Assembly: GCA_030682375.1 (NCBI GenBank)
Contig: JAUXOL010000014.1
Coordinates: 1 to 46,318, forward strand
Origin: Gallionella sp.
GTDB taxonomy: Bacteria; Pseudomonadota; Gammaproteobacteria; Burkholderiales; Gallionellaceae
Direction of reading: 5' to 3'
DNA: 46,318 nucleotides
Part shown: positions 1 through 7,223 of the stretch, piece by piece
Layout of the letters: every line of letters starts with the position of its first letter
Position numbering within the stretch: the first letter of the stretch is position 1
The notes under the pieces: generated by a model
What the model saw: only the letters and a program-made list of their open reading frames with translations
What the model was told of the DNA's origin: nothing
Database searches by the model: none
Position numbers and translations under genes: made by a program

Positions 1-13
1 AAGGAGAGCTAAA

Positions 14-820
14 ATGGCACAAGTCATCAACACAAACATCGGTTCCCTGAACGCACAGCGTAACCTGAACACATCCCAAAGCTCGATGCAAGTCGCGCTG
101 CAGCGCTTGTCTTCCGGACTGCGTGTCAACAGTGCCAAGGACGATGCAGCTGGCTTGGCGATTGCCTCGCGCATGGAAAGCCAGGTTCGCGGCATGAACA
201 TGGCCGTGCGCAATGCCAACGACGGCATCTCGCTGGCGCAAACGGCCGAAGGCTCGCTGGGAACCATTGGAACCAATCTGGCACGCATGCGCGAACTCGC
301 TGTTCAGGCAGCCAACGCCACCTCCAGCAACGACACCGCTTCAATCGACCTTGAGTACCAGCAACTGGCCTCGGAAAATACCCGGGTCTTGGCCGCGACC
401 AAGTTCAACGGTACCGCATTGCTGACCGGCGGAACCACGCTGACCTTCCAGATCGGCGCAAACAACGTCGCGCTGGAAGACCGACTGGACGTCGTGACCG
501 GCAACGTCACCCTGACCCCAGGCGACGTGAACGGCCAGACCAATGCACAGAACGCGATCGCACAACTGGATACCGATATCGGTTCCGTAGCCACATTGCG
601 CGCCACGTTCGGTTCGATCCAGTCCCGCTTCGAGTCCGTGATCAGCAACCTGCAGATCGCATCCGAGAACCAGACCGCTGCTCGCAGCCGCATCATGGAC
701 ACCGACTTCGCCGCAGAGACCTCCGCACTGACCCGTGCCCAGATTCTGCAGCAAGCAGGTACCGCGATGCTCGCACAGGCCAACCAGATGCCGAACAACG
801 TGCTGACTCTTCTGCGTTAA
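14..820 (+). CDS. fliC: Flagellin, filament subunit
   Basis: Main subunit of the external flagellar filament, exported by the flagellar type III apparatus. The 268-residue product has the conserved N-terminal D0/D1 region (MAQVINTNIGSLNAQRNL, then LSSGLRVNSAKDDAAGLAIA) and the C-terminal D1/D0 region ending QANQMPNNVLTLLR. The short middle (about residues 130-190) indicates a compact flagellin without large D2/D3 outer domains. AAGGAG at 1-6 sits 7 bases before the ATG. The promoter lies outside the window. A GC-rich hairpin with a short T run follows the stop, so much of the message may be monocistronic. Flagellin identity is certain from both conserved ends. Confidence 0.98.
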   Translation: MAQVINTNIGSLNAQRNLNTSQSSMQVALQRLSSGLRVNSAKDDAAGLAIASRMESQVRGMNMAVRNANDGISLAQTAEGSLGTIGTNLARMRELAVQAANATSSNDTASIDLEYQQLASENTRVLAATKFNGTALLTGGTTLTFQIGANNVALEDRLDVVTGNVTLTPGDVNGQTNAQNAIAQLDTDIGSVATLRATFGSIQSRFESVISNLQIASENQTAARSRIMDTDFAAETSALTRAQILQQAGTAMLAQANQMPNNVLTLLR

Positions 821-840
821 GATGTCGGGTAGAATAATCT

Positions 841-867
841 CCCGGTCGGCTCCTCGGCCGGGATTTT
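841..867 (+). terminator. Hairpin terminator after fliC
   Basis: CCCGGTCGG (841-849), loop CTCC, TCGGCCGGG (854-862), then ATTTT. The 9-bp stem contains two G-U pairs at RNA level. It lies 20 bases after the fliC stop and just before the flaG ribosome site. The T run is short, so partial termination with some read-through into flaG-fliD is the likelier reading. Confidence 0.65.
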
Positions 868-886
868 GAGGAAAAGGAGAGGCAAA

Positions 887-1285
887 ATGCTTATCCAGAA
901 TACAAGCAACATGGCACAGGCACCGCAGCCGGCAAAGCAAGCCAGCGATGGCTTGCCGAGTGTCACCGTTGCCGTCGCCTCAAGCCCACAGGCAAAACCC
1001 AGTGCGCCCGTTGAATTGCCCGAAGTCGCTGTCAAGAAAGTGGCGGAGCAGCATGCCTCCACCGCACAATTGCAGAATGCGCTGGAGGGCATCAACAAGG
1101 CATTGCGTCAATCGAGCAAGAATCTGGAGTTCAGCCTGGATGAAGAGTCCAGACGGCAAATCGTCAAGGTAGTGGATACCGAGACAGGGGATGTGATACG
1201 CCAATTTCCTACCGAGGAAATGTTGGCGATTTCGCGTTCGATCGACTTGATCCAGCAAGGCCTGCTGTTCAAGCAGGAGGCATAA
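887..1285 (+). CDS. flaG: FlaG family protein
   Basis: FlaG-family protein of 132 residues, encoded between flagellin and cap genes as in many polar flagellates. The family affects filament length, but its biochemical role is poorly known. The N-terminal half is low-complexity and Pro/Ala-rich. The C-terminal half carries the FlaG signature: LEFSLDEESRRQIVKVVD, then TGDVIRQFPTEEML, then a helix. I start at ATG 887 because AAGGAGA (874-880) lies 6 bases upstream; an in-frame TTG at 866 lies inside the fliC terminator and has no ribosome site. The fliD start follows 10 bases after the stop. Confidence 0.9.
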   Translation: MLIQNTSNMAQAPQPAKQASDGLPSVTVAVASSPQAKPSAPVELPEVAVKKVAEQHASTAQLQNALEGINKALRQSSKNLEFSLDEESRRQIVKVVDTETGDVIRQFPTEEMLAISRSIDLIQQGLLFKQEA

Positions 1286-1295
1286 GGAGACGGTC

Positions 1296-2675
1296 ATGGC
1301 AGTCTCATCGGCAACTGGCGGCAACATCGACGTAGCAAGTATCGTCGAGCAATTGATGACCATTGAGCGGCGGCCTCTGGCCGCCCTCAGTACACGCGAA
1401 GCCAGTTATCAATCGAAGATATCCGCTTTTGGCACTGTCAAAAGCGCCCTATCAGCATTTCAGACTGCGGCACGGACTTTAAGCGACCTGAGCGCTACTC
1501 CGAGCAATACCGCAGCCTCATCCAACAGCACCATGTTCGGCGTAACCGCGAGCAGCGCTGCTGCCGTCGGCACGCACTCGATCGAGATCGGCAATCTGGC
1601 ACAAGCGCAGAAGCTGGCCGCAGCCGGACAACTCGACACGACAACGGCGATCGGAGTCGGCACGCTGACTTTCGATTTCGGCACGACCTCTGGCGGCGTG
1701 TTCACTTCCGGCGGCGCCGGCACCAAGACCGTCGACATCGACGGATCAAACAACACGCTGCAAGGCATACGCGACGCGATCAATTCGGCGAACGTCGGCG
1801 TGACCGCCAACATCGTCAACGATGGCAGCGGCACCCCTTATCGCCTGACTCTGAGCTCCAATACGACCGGCCTCAGCAATAGCATGCAGATATCGGTGAC
1901 CGGCGATACCGCCTTGTCCGACCTGCTGAATTATGATCCGAATGGGGCCATGAACATGGCCCAGACCGCAGCGGCATTGGATGCATCCCTGATCATAGAC
2001 GGGATATCGGTAAGCAAGGGCAGCAATACCGTCAGCGACGTCATTGATGGCGTAACGCTCAGTCTGTTGAAGGAAACCACCACTGCCGAGACGATCGAGG
2101 TCAAGCGCGATACCGCCGCCATAAAGACCGCAGTAGAAGGTTTCGCCAAGGCATACAGCGACCTGAACAAAACCATCACCGACCTGACGGCTTACAATAC
2201 CACGACCCGCAAAGCCGCCGCATTGCAGGGCGATTCGGTCATACGTGGCATACAAGCCCAGCTCCGTAACATCATGGGTAGCTCGGTCGCGACCGGAGGT
2301 ACGCTGACCACGCTATCCCAGATCGGCCTGAGCCCGCAAAAGGATGGCTCGCTCACCGTGGACAGCACGAAGCTGACCGCCGCCCTCGACAACAACTTTG
2401 GCGACTTTTCCGCCTTACTGTCGGCGCCGCAAGGTTATGCCTACAACTTCAATCAGTTCGTCAGCACCACACTGGGATTCGAGGGCGCATTCACCGGACG
2501 CACGGAAGGCCTCACCAATTCGATACGCGATCTCGGCAAGCAGCGCGATGCGATCAATACGCGCTTGGTTACCGTTGAAGCACGTTATCGCCGGCAGTTT
2601 GCAGCGCTGGATGGCATGCTCAGCAGCATGAATCAGACCAGCAGTTACTTAACCCAGCAACTCAGCAAACTCTAG
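1296..2675 (+). CDS. fliD: Flagellar filament cap protein FliD (HAP2)
   Basis: Distal cap that guides flagellin subunits into the growing filament. It has 459 residues, a normal length for a FliD. The N-terminus has the family signature GGNIDVASIVEQLMTIERRPLAAL. The C-terminal region (FTGRTEGLTNSIRDLGKQRDAI, then RYRRQFAALDGMLSSM and QTSSYLTQQLSKL) matches the FliD C-terminal coiled coil. AAGGAGA lies just upstream of the ATG. It is followed after 14 bases by fliS, giving the standard filament-assembly order. Confidence 0.97.
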   Translation: MAVSSATGGNIDVASIVEQLMTIERRPLAALSTREASYQSKISAFGTVKSALSAFQTAARTLSDLSATPSNTAASSNSTMFGVTASSAAAVGTHSIEIGNLAQAQKLAAAGQLDTTTAIGVGTLTFDFGTTSGGVFTSGGAGTKTVDIDGSNNTLQGIRDAINSANVGVTANIVNDGSGTPYRLTLSSNTTGLSNSMQISVTGDTALSDLLNYDPNGAMNMAQTAAALDASLIIDGISVSKGSNTVSDVIDGVTLSLLKETTTAETIEVKRDTAAIKTAVEGFAKAYSDLNKTITDLTAYNTTTRKAAALQGDSVIRGIQAQLRNIMGSSVATGGTLTTLSQIGLSPQKDGSLTVDSTKLTAALDNNFGDFSALLSAPQGYAYNFNQFVSTTLGFEGAFTGRTEGLTNSIRDLGKQRDAINTRLVTVEARYRRQFAALDGMLSSMNQTSSYLTQQLSKL

Positions 2676-2689
2676 GACAGGAGAGCATC

Positions 2690-3178
2690 ATGAACGCGTC
2701 GTTAGCCATCAAGGCCTATACCAACGTCGGCGTCGAGTCCAATGTCATTGCGGCCGATCCTCACAAACTGATTTCCATGCTTTACCAGGGCGCACTGCTG
2801 GCCATCGCCAATGCGAAGAATGCGATCCAGCGCAAGGACATTCCCGCCAAATGCGCGGCCATCTCCAAAGCGATGCTGATCATCGACGAAGGCCTGAACG
2901 CCAGCCTGGATAAAAAAGTAGGAGGCGAACTCGCCGGCAACCTGTCCTCCCTCTATAACTACATGTGCACACGCCTGGCCCAAGCCAACGTGAAAAGCGA
3001 TGTCGCAGCGCTGGACGAAGTCTCCACACTGCTGGCCGACCTGAAGGGCGCATGGGACAACATACGCCCGGGTGCCGCCGCCCCCAGCGCGGCCGCCCCC
3101 TCCCCGATGCCCGCCGCGGCACCATCATCCAGGCCCGCCGCCGCCAGCAAAGTGCAAATGGCTTACGGGAGGGCTTGA
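2690..3178 (+). CDS. fliS: Flagellin export chaperone FliS
   Basis: Cytosolic chaperone that binds the flagellin C-terminus and delivers it to FlhA. The first ~125 of 162 residues form the usual FliS helical bundle (AIKAYTNVGVESNVIAADPHKLISMLYQGAL near the N-terminus, quoted in part; LYNYMCTRLAQANVKSD later). Residues from about 127 on are an added Pro/Ala/Ser-rich tail (repeated AAAPS-type stretches) not present in standard FliS of about 130 residues. AGGAGA lies upstream of the ATG. The stop is one base from the fliT start. Confidence 0.95.
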   Translation: MNASLAIKAYTNVGVESNVIAADPHKLISMLYQGALLAIANAKNAIQRKDIPAKCAAISKAMLIIDEGLNASLDKKVGGELAGNLSSLYNYMCTRLAQANVKSDVAALDEVSTLLADLKGAWDNIRPGAAAPSAAAPSPMPAAAPSSRPAAASKVQMAYGRA

Positions 3179-3179
3179 A

Positions 3180-3503
3180 ATGACCACACATCAAGTCATT
3201 GAGAACTACGAATCGCTCTCGGCGCTGACCAATCAGATGCGCAGCGCTGCCGAGCAGGGCGAGTGGGATGCGTTGGTAGAGCTCGAACAGCAATGCAGCC
3301 GCAAGATCGCCGAGATGAAACCAGTCGACGCTTCCATCGCGCTGGACGAGCGTTCGCGCCAGCTCAAGATCCAGCTGATCAAGAAAATCTTGGCGAACGA
3401 TGCCGAAATACGCAACCGCACTCAGGCATGGATGGGCCAATTGCAGCATATCCTGCAGAGCAACCGCCAGGAACAGCGCCTGCAACGAGCATACGGCGGC
3501 TGA
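3180..3503 (+). CDS. fliT: FliT-like flagellar chaperone
   Basis: Small helical protein of 107 residues directly behind fliS, the usual place of fliT, which encodes the export chaperone of FliD. The sequence is charged and helical (ENYESLSALTNQM, ALVELEQQCSRKIAEM, LKIQLIKKILANDAEIRN), with a C-terminal QNR-rich helix. FliT sequences are poorly conserved, so the assignment rests on length, predicted helices and position. The ATG at 3180 is one base after the fliS stop; a longer frame begins at 3072 but would overlap fliS deeply. GGAGGG just upstream serves as ribosome site. Confidence 0.75.
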   Translation: MTTHQVIENYESLSALTNQMRSAAEQGEWDALVELEQQCSRKIAEMKPVDASIALDERSRQLKIQLIKKILANDAEIRNRTQAWMGQLQHILQSNRQEQRLQRAYGG

Positions 3504-3606
3504 TTATCGGCCGCGCAGCAGAGCGGGCACATTTCGCTTTCTGTGTTGCCTGGAACCTGCGGCAGTTTGCCCACCTCGTGCCTCAGGCCTGACAGGACGC
3601 TAGCCC

Positions 3607-4632
3607 ATGCTGCCCGCCAACATCGTCAACACTCTTCAGGCGCTCGCAAAATCCGCGAAGCCCACACTCTCGCTGGAAAGCACTTCCCCAGCCCCCGTCG
3701 GCAAACTCGAACCGGGGCAACAACTGCAAGGATCGGTTCAGGGAAAACTGACCGACGGACTGTTCAAGGTACAGATCGCCGGACAGACCCTGCAGATGAA
3801 GTTGCCGGGCAACATTCAGAGCGGCGACACGATCAAGCTGCAAGTGATTGCGGTGCAGCCCAGAATCACCTTCAGCATGATGGCGTCGACCAGTCCGCTG
3901 CCAACCGCAGAGCAGATCGGCGCATCCGCGCGCCTGCTCTCCAATCTCGCCGATCTCCCGATAGAGAGACCATTGGTACAACAGATGGGCGACAAGGCCG
4001 TGTGGGCGGCAGCGCAACAGGCTCCCGATGTGAAACAACTGGCTAGTGGGTTGCACGAGGCACTGAGCAAGAGCGGACTGTTCTATGAGTCACATCAGGC
4101 TCAATGGGTGCGAGGGGAACGCAGTATCGTCCAACTGCTGGAGGAGCCGCAAAATCTTTTGACCGGAAAATCGATGCTGTCGCACAACGATATGCCTACA
4201 GACAAGGCATCGCCCATGCCGGCGCAAGCCGCCTCGCTCGCATCGGCCAAGGCCGGCGAAACTTCGCTGCAGATAGCCAGAGAGGTGTTGCCACTGGTGC
4301 AGCAGCAACTGCACACGCTGGAGAACCATCACGTGGTGTGGATGGGCCAAGTGTGGCCCGGGCAGCAGATGCAGTGGGAAATCCAGGGCCAGCCGGAACA
4401 TCGGCACGGACAACAGGATGAACGCGAGTGGAGTACCGAGATGGAGCTCTCCCTCCCCAACCTCGGCGATGTACGCGCCAGTCTGGTATTCGCCGAACGC
4501 GGACTCCGGCTGACACTGCATGCGGCAGATGCCGCCACAGCCGAACTATTCCACCACTCTCTGCCAAAGCTCCGGGACTCGCTTGATCATGCCGGCATCG
4601 CATTGACCGCAGCCGTGGTGAAAAAATCGTGA
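3607..4632 (+). CDS. FliK-like hook-length control domain protein
   Basis: Second protein with a FliK-type C-terminal domain, 341 residues, distinct from the main fliK at 12382. The last ~65 residues (MELSLPNLGDVRASLVF, LPKLRDSLDHAGIALTAAVV) align with the equivalent end of the main FliK (HLNPPNLGPLDVVLKI, LPKLRELLADNGIMLSNATV). The N-terminal part contains a beta-rich stretch (residues 35-85) rather than the Gln-rich ruler of the main FliK. Its stop overlaps the GTG start of an FlhB-like gene, so the two are translationally coupled. The role is inferred: it may contact an FlhB C-domain-like partner during export switching. Confidence 0.75.
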   Translation: MLPANIVNTLQALAKSAKPTLSLESTSPAPVGKLEPGQQLQGSVQGKLTDGLFKVQIAGQTLQMKLPGNIQSGDTIKLQVIAVQPRITFSMMASTSPLPTAEQIGASARLLSNLADLPIERPLVQQMGDKAVWAAAQQAPDVKQLASGLHEALSKSGLFYESHQAQWVRGERSIVQLLEEPQNLLTGKSMLSHNDMPTDKASPMPAQAASLASAKAGETSLQIAREVLPLVQQQLHTLENHHVVWMGQVWPGQQMQWEIQGQPEHRHGQQDEREWSTEMELSLPNLGDVRASLVFAERGLRLTLHAADAATAELFHHSLPKLRDSLDHAGIALTAAVVKKS

Positions 4633-4934
4633 GCAACGACAAGCCCTCCCCGCGACAGGTGGCCGTCGCCCTCGCTTACGGCCAGAATAACGGCAGCGCC
4701 CCCAAGGTTGTCGCCAAAGGGCGCGGATTGATCGCTCAGGCCATCATCGAACGCGCCAAACAGAACGGCGTCTTCGTACATGAGTCCGAAGACCTGGTCG
4801 GCCTGCTGATGAAGGTCGAGCTGGATCAGGAAATCCCCCCGCAACTCTACCTCGCCGTCGCGGAACTGCTGGCCTGGCTGTATCGCCTGGAGCATGCCGA
4901 CGCACCGCAAGCACCGCCATTCGTCAAGCTGTAG
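4629..4934 (+). CDS. FlhB C-terminal-domain homologue (FlhX type)
   Basis: A 101-residue stand-alone copy of the cytoplasmic domain of FlhB/YscU/HrcU. It aligns with FlhB residues after the autocleavage site: AVALAYGQNNGSAPKVVAKG, then GLIAQAIIERAKQNGVFVHES, then IPPQLYLAVAELLAWLYRLE. It lacks membrane segments and the NPTH motif present in the true FlhB (N269-H272 of the gene at 36952). It starts at GTG 4629, overlapping the FliK-like stop by 4 bases. FlhX of epsilonproteobacteria is a known comparable protein that can partly replace the cleaved FlhB C-terminus; that it does so here is inference. Confidence 0.8.
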   Translation: MSNDKPSPRQVAVALAYGQNNGSAPKVVAKGRGLIAQAIIERAKQNGVFVHESEDLVGLLMKVELDQEIPPQLYLAVAELLAWLYRLEHADAPQAPPFVKL

Positions 4935-4936
4935 CT

Positions 4937-4964
4937 TTGCCCGCCACATGCAGTTTGCTATCAT
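4937..4964 (+). promoter_or_regulatory. Extended -10 promoter of first ycgR copy, likely leaderless
   Basis: TTGCCC (4937-4942), 16-base spacer, TATCAT (4959-4964), with TG one base ahead of the -10. The ATG begins 7 bases after the -10, where transcription would be expected to start. The upstream frame is closed by the TAG at 4932 with no other start codon between, and no ribosome site is present. The same elements recur ahead of the second copy. Confidence 0.5.
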
Positions 4965-4970
4965 CCACGA

Positions 4971-5777
4971 ATGAAGAAGAACGTCCCCCTTACTATCGAG
5001 AGCATCACCGACGCGGATGAAAAAGAATGCCGCGTCTCCTCGGCAAAACAAATCGAAGCCATCTTGCGCGAGATCGCAGAAAGCGGCACGAACGCCGCGC
5101 TCTACTACAACTCCAAGCGGGCATTCATCATGACCACGATACTGGATCTCGATGAAGACGGCCTTTGGGTGGAAGCGGCGCATAGCGCGACGGAGAATCA
5201 CCACATCGGCGAGAGCAGCAAGATCACGCTGGTCAGTTCGCACAATCAAGTCAAGGTGCAATTCGTCGTGGAGGCCGCCAACCTGGTGACTTACGACGGC
5301 AGACCGGCATTGTTCCTGCCACTGCCGACCAGCCTGTACCGCTTGCAACGCCGCGAATATTTCCGGCTCTCCCTGTCGCAATCCGAACATTTGCGCTGTC
5401 TCATCAACACCGCGAAACCCAAGGGCGAAAATGTCCCGGACGATAACGCGCCACTCGAAACGACGGTCGTGGAGTTCGAAGTCCCGGCTGCAGATATCAG
5501 CGGCGGCGGCATCGGACTGGTCTGCATGGAGGGGGAGTTCGACCTCGTACCGGGCGAGACTTATACCGACTGCCAGATCGACCTCCCCGACATCGGACCT
5601 ATCCACGTCAGCATCACGATCAAGAACATCATCCCTCTGTCCACGAGCAGGTCGGGCAAAGTGCTCCAGCGTGCCGGATGCGAATTCAAGGATATCGACG
5701 GACAGACCTCGGGCAAACTGCAGCGATTCATCACCGACAAGCAGCGTTTGATGGCCATGAGCGGCCTGATGCCGTAG
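4971..5777 (+). CDS. ycgR: YcgR-like PilZ flagellar brake protein, copy 1
   Basis: Cytosolic c-di-GMP receptor expected to bind the flagellar motor and slow it or bias rotation. The 268 residues comprise an N-terminal YcgR domain (about 15-120) and a PilZ domain (about 125-250). The two c-di-GMP binding motifs are intact: RREYFR at 127-132 and DISGGG at 175-180. It is about 70% identical by eye to the next gene, a tandem duplicate. The start is forced, because the frame is closed just upstream and the N-terminus (PLTIESITDADEKECR) is conserved between copies. No ribosome site is visible. C-di-GMP binding is well supported; which copy acts on the motor cannot be told. Confidence 0.9.
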   Translation: MKKNVPLTIESITDADEKECRVSSAKQIEAILREIAESGTNAALYYNSKRAFIMTTILDLDEDGLWVEAAHSATENHHIGESSKITLVSSHNQVKVQFVVEAANLVTYDGRPALFLPLPTSLYRLQRREYFRLSLSQSEHLRCLINTAKPKGENVPDDNAPLETTVVEFEVPAADISGGGIGLVCMEGEFDLVPGETYTDCQIDLPDIGPIHVSITIKNIIPLSTSRSGKVLQRAGCEFKDIDGQTSGKLQRFITDKQRLMAMSGLMP

Positions 5778-5897
5778 CCCTGCATCAGGCGAGCGACACA
5801 GCGACCTCCCGGCCGCCACTCTGTCTTCCGGGCCGAATCCGGACACAGGATGCCCCTCCTGCTCCCCGCAAACACAGACCTTTGCCCAGACAGGATT

Positions 5898-5925
5898 TTG
5901 TCGCGACGAAACAGTTTGGTATCAT
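5898..5925 (+). promoter_or_regulatory. Extended -10 promoter of second ycgR copy, likely leaderless
   Basis: TTGTCG (5898-5903), 16-base spacer, TATCAT (5920-5925) with a TG ahead of it. The shared string AGTTTGNTATCATC matches the promoter of copy 1. The ATG starts 8 bases after the -10 and no ribosome site is visible. Conservation of the promoter while the rest of the 155-base gap has diverged supports function. Confidence 0.5.
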
Positions 5926-5932
5926 CAGCAAA

Positions 5933-6724
5933 ATGAATAAAGACATTCCCCTGACTATCGAGAGCATTACCGACGCGGACGAGAAAGAGTGCCGCATCTC
6001 CTCGGCGAAGCAAATCGAATCGGTCTTGCACAACATCGCAGAGGCCGGGACGAACACCGCACTCTATTACAACTCCAAGCGAGACTTCATCATGACCACG
6101 ATACTGGATCTCGATGAAGATGGCCTGTGGGTGGAGCAAGGGCGCAGCGCAACGGAGAATCACCACATCACCGAAAGCCACAAAATCACGGCAGTCAGCT
6201 CTCACCACCATGTAAAAGTGCAGTTCGTCGTGAATGCCGCCAGCAGCGTGACATATGACGGCCAGCCGGCATTCTTCCTGCCGATGCCGACCAGCCTCTA
6301 TCGCTTGCAGCGCCGCGAATATTTCCGGCTGTCTTTGCTACCGGCGGAACAACTGCGCTGCATCATCGATGTGGCGCGTCCCAAAGGGCCCGATACGTCG
6401 GCGGAAGTGACCCAGCGCACGATGCCGGTGATGGACATCAGCGGCGGCGGCGTTGGACTCGCATTTATGGAGGGCGAGACCGATTTTGTACAGGGGGAAA
6501 CCTATTCGAACTGCCAGATAGATCTGCCGGAAATCGGATCGATCTATGTGACCATCGTCATCAAGAATATCGTCCCGTTGTCCACGAATAAGCTGGGCAA
6601 GACACTCAAGCGGGCGGGCTGCGAATTCAAGAACATCGACGGCCCAACCACTGTCAAATTGCAACGCTTCATCACCGACAAACAGCGTTTGATGGCGGCC
6701 AACGCCTCGGCCTCTCTGCTGTAG
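5933..6724 (+). CDS. ycgR: YcgR-like PilZ flagellar brake protein, copy 2
   Basis: Tandem paralogue of the preceding gene, 263 residues, with the same YcgR-N plus PilZ layout and intact RREYFR and DISGGG motifs. The two differ mainly in the linker between the PilZ motifs (copy 1 has a longer acidic stretch) and in the C-terminal tail. The frame is open further upstream (to 5678), but that would overlap copy 1. The ATG at 5933 gives an N-terminus matching copy 1 (PLTIESITDADEKECR). It ends 8 bases from the 3' end of the convergent fliE. Separate promoters suggest separate control of the copies. Confidence 0.9.
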   Translation: MNKDIPLTIESITDADEKECRISSAKQIESVLHNIAEAGTNTALYYNSKRDFIMTTILDLDEDGLWVEQGRSATENHHITESHKITAVSSHHHVKVQFVVNAASSVTYDGQPAFFLPMPTSLYRLQRREYFRLSLLPAEQLRCIIDVARPKGPDTSAEVTQRTMPVMDISGGGVGLAFMEGETDFVQGETYSNCQIDLPEIGSIYVTIVIKNIVPLSTNKLGKTLKRAGCEFKNIDGPTTVKLQRFITDKQRLMAANASASLL

Positions 6725-6732
6725 CGCCTTCG

Positions 6733-7056
6733 TCAGACCTGCATGTTCATGATGTCGTTGTAGGCCTGCACAACCTTGTTGCGCACTTGGACGGCCGCCT
6801 GAAAGTTGACGCTGGCCTTCTGCATCGCAATCATGGTGTCGCTCAAACTGACACGCTCATCGCCCATAACAAAAGCCTTCTGCATGGAATCCGAATTGGC
6901 CTGGGCTTGGGCGATGCCATCCAGCGAGGATTTCAATACCGCGGCGAAATCGAGCTTGCCGGATTGCGCCGCATGGTCAGGCTCGCGCAGTCCCGCCGCT
7001 GCAGCCTTGGCCACGCGCATCTGCGCCAACAAACTGTCTATTGCCGGTGTATTCAA
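6733..7056 (-). CDS. fliE: Flagellar hook-basal body protein FliE
   Basis: Links the MS ring to the proximal rod and is an early export substrate. The C-terminal half has the family pattern (DTMIAMQKASVNFQAAVQVR, then KVVQAYNDIMNMQV). I place the start at TTG 7056: it gives 107 residues, close to the usual ~104, and has a strong ribosome site (AAGGAGA) 5 bases upstream. The frame continues upstream to 7125, but the extra 23 residues (Cys- and Met-rich) are unlike FliE. It is divergent from fliF across a 167-base gap, as in E. coli. Confidence 0.93.
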   Translation of the reverse strand: MNTPAIDSLLAQMRVAKAAAAGLREPDHAAQSGKLDFAAVLKSSLDGIAQAQANSDSMQKAFVMGDERVSLSDTMIAMQKASVNFQAAVQVRNKVVQAYNDIMNMQV

Positions 7057-7223
7057 TGTTCTCTCCTTTTTCAGGCAGGTGCACATTAACCGACCGAGCA
7101 CCATGCAAACCTGATGAAAAGACATGGATTTGCAGCTGTATTCGGCTTTTCAAAAGCACGGCCCAATACTGATAATACATGCAACGTCCGCACATCTAAC
7201 CTCAGGAGTGACTTTAAGTCATC
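7057..7223. promoter_or_regulatory. Divergent fliE/fliF control region
   Basis: This 167-base gap must hold promoters for both fliE and the long fliF operon. For fliF, GATAAT at 7171-7176 is a plausible -10, with a poor -35 (TTTCAA, 7148-7153) at 17 bases. On the other strand TTGGGCCGTGCTTTTG (within 7151-7166) resembles a sigma-54 site but has TG where the invariant GC should be. Neither is convincing. CTCAGGAG before the fliF start is the ribosome site. Confidence 0.4.

Noticed and set aside
4587..5846. 419-codon open frame on the minus strand
   Set aside because: Antisense to the FlhB-like gene and ycgR copy 1, both of which have family motifs.
7151..7166. Sigma-54-like TTGGGCCGTGCTTTTG before fliE (minus strand)
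   Set aside because: The invariant GC of the -12 element is TG, so the match is not good enough to call.
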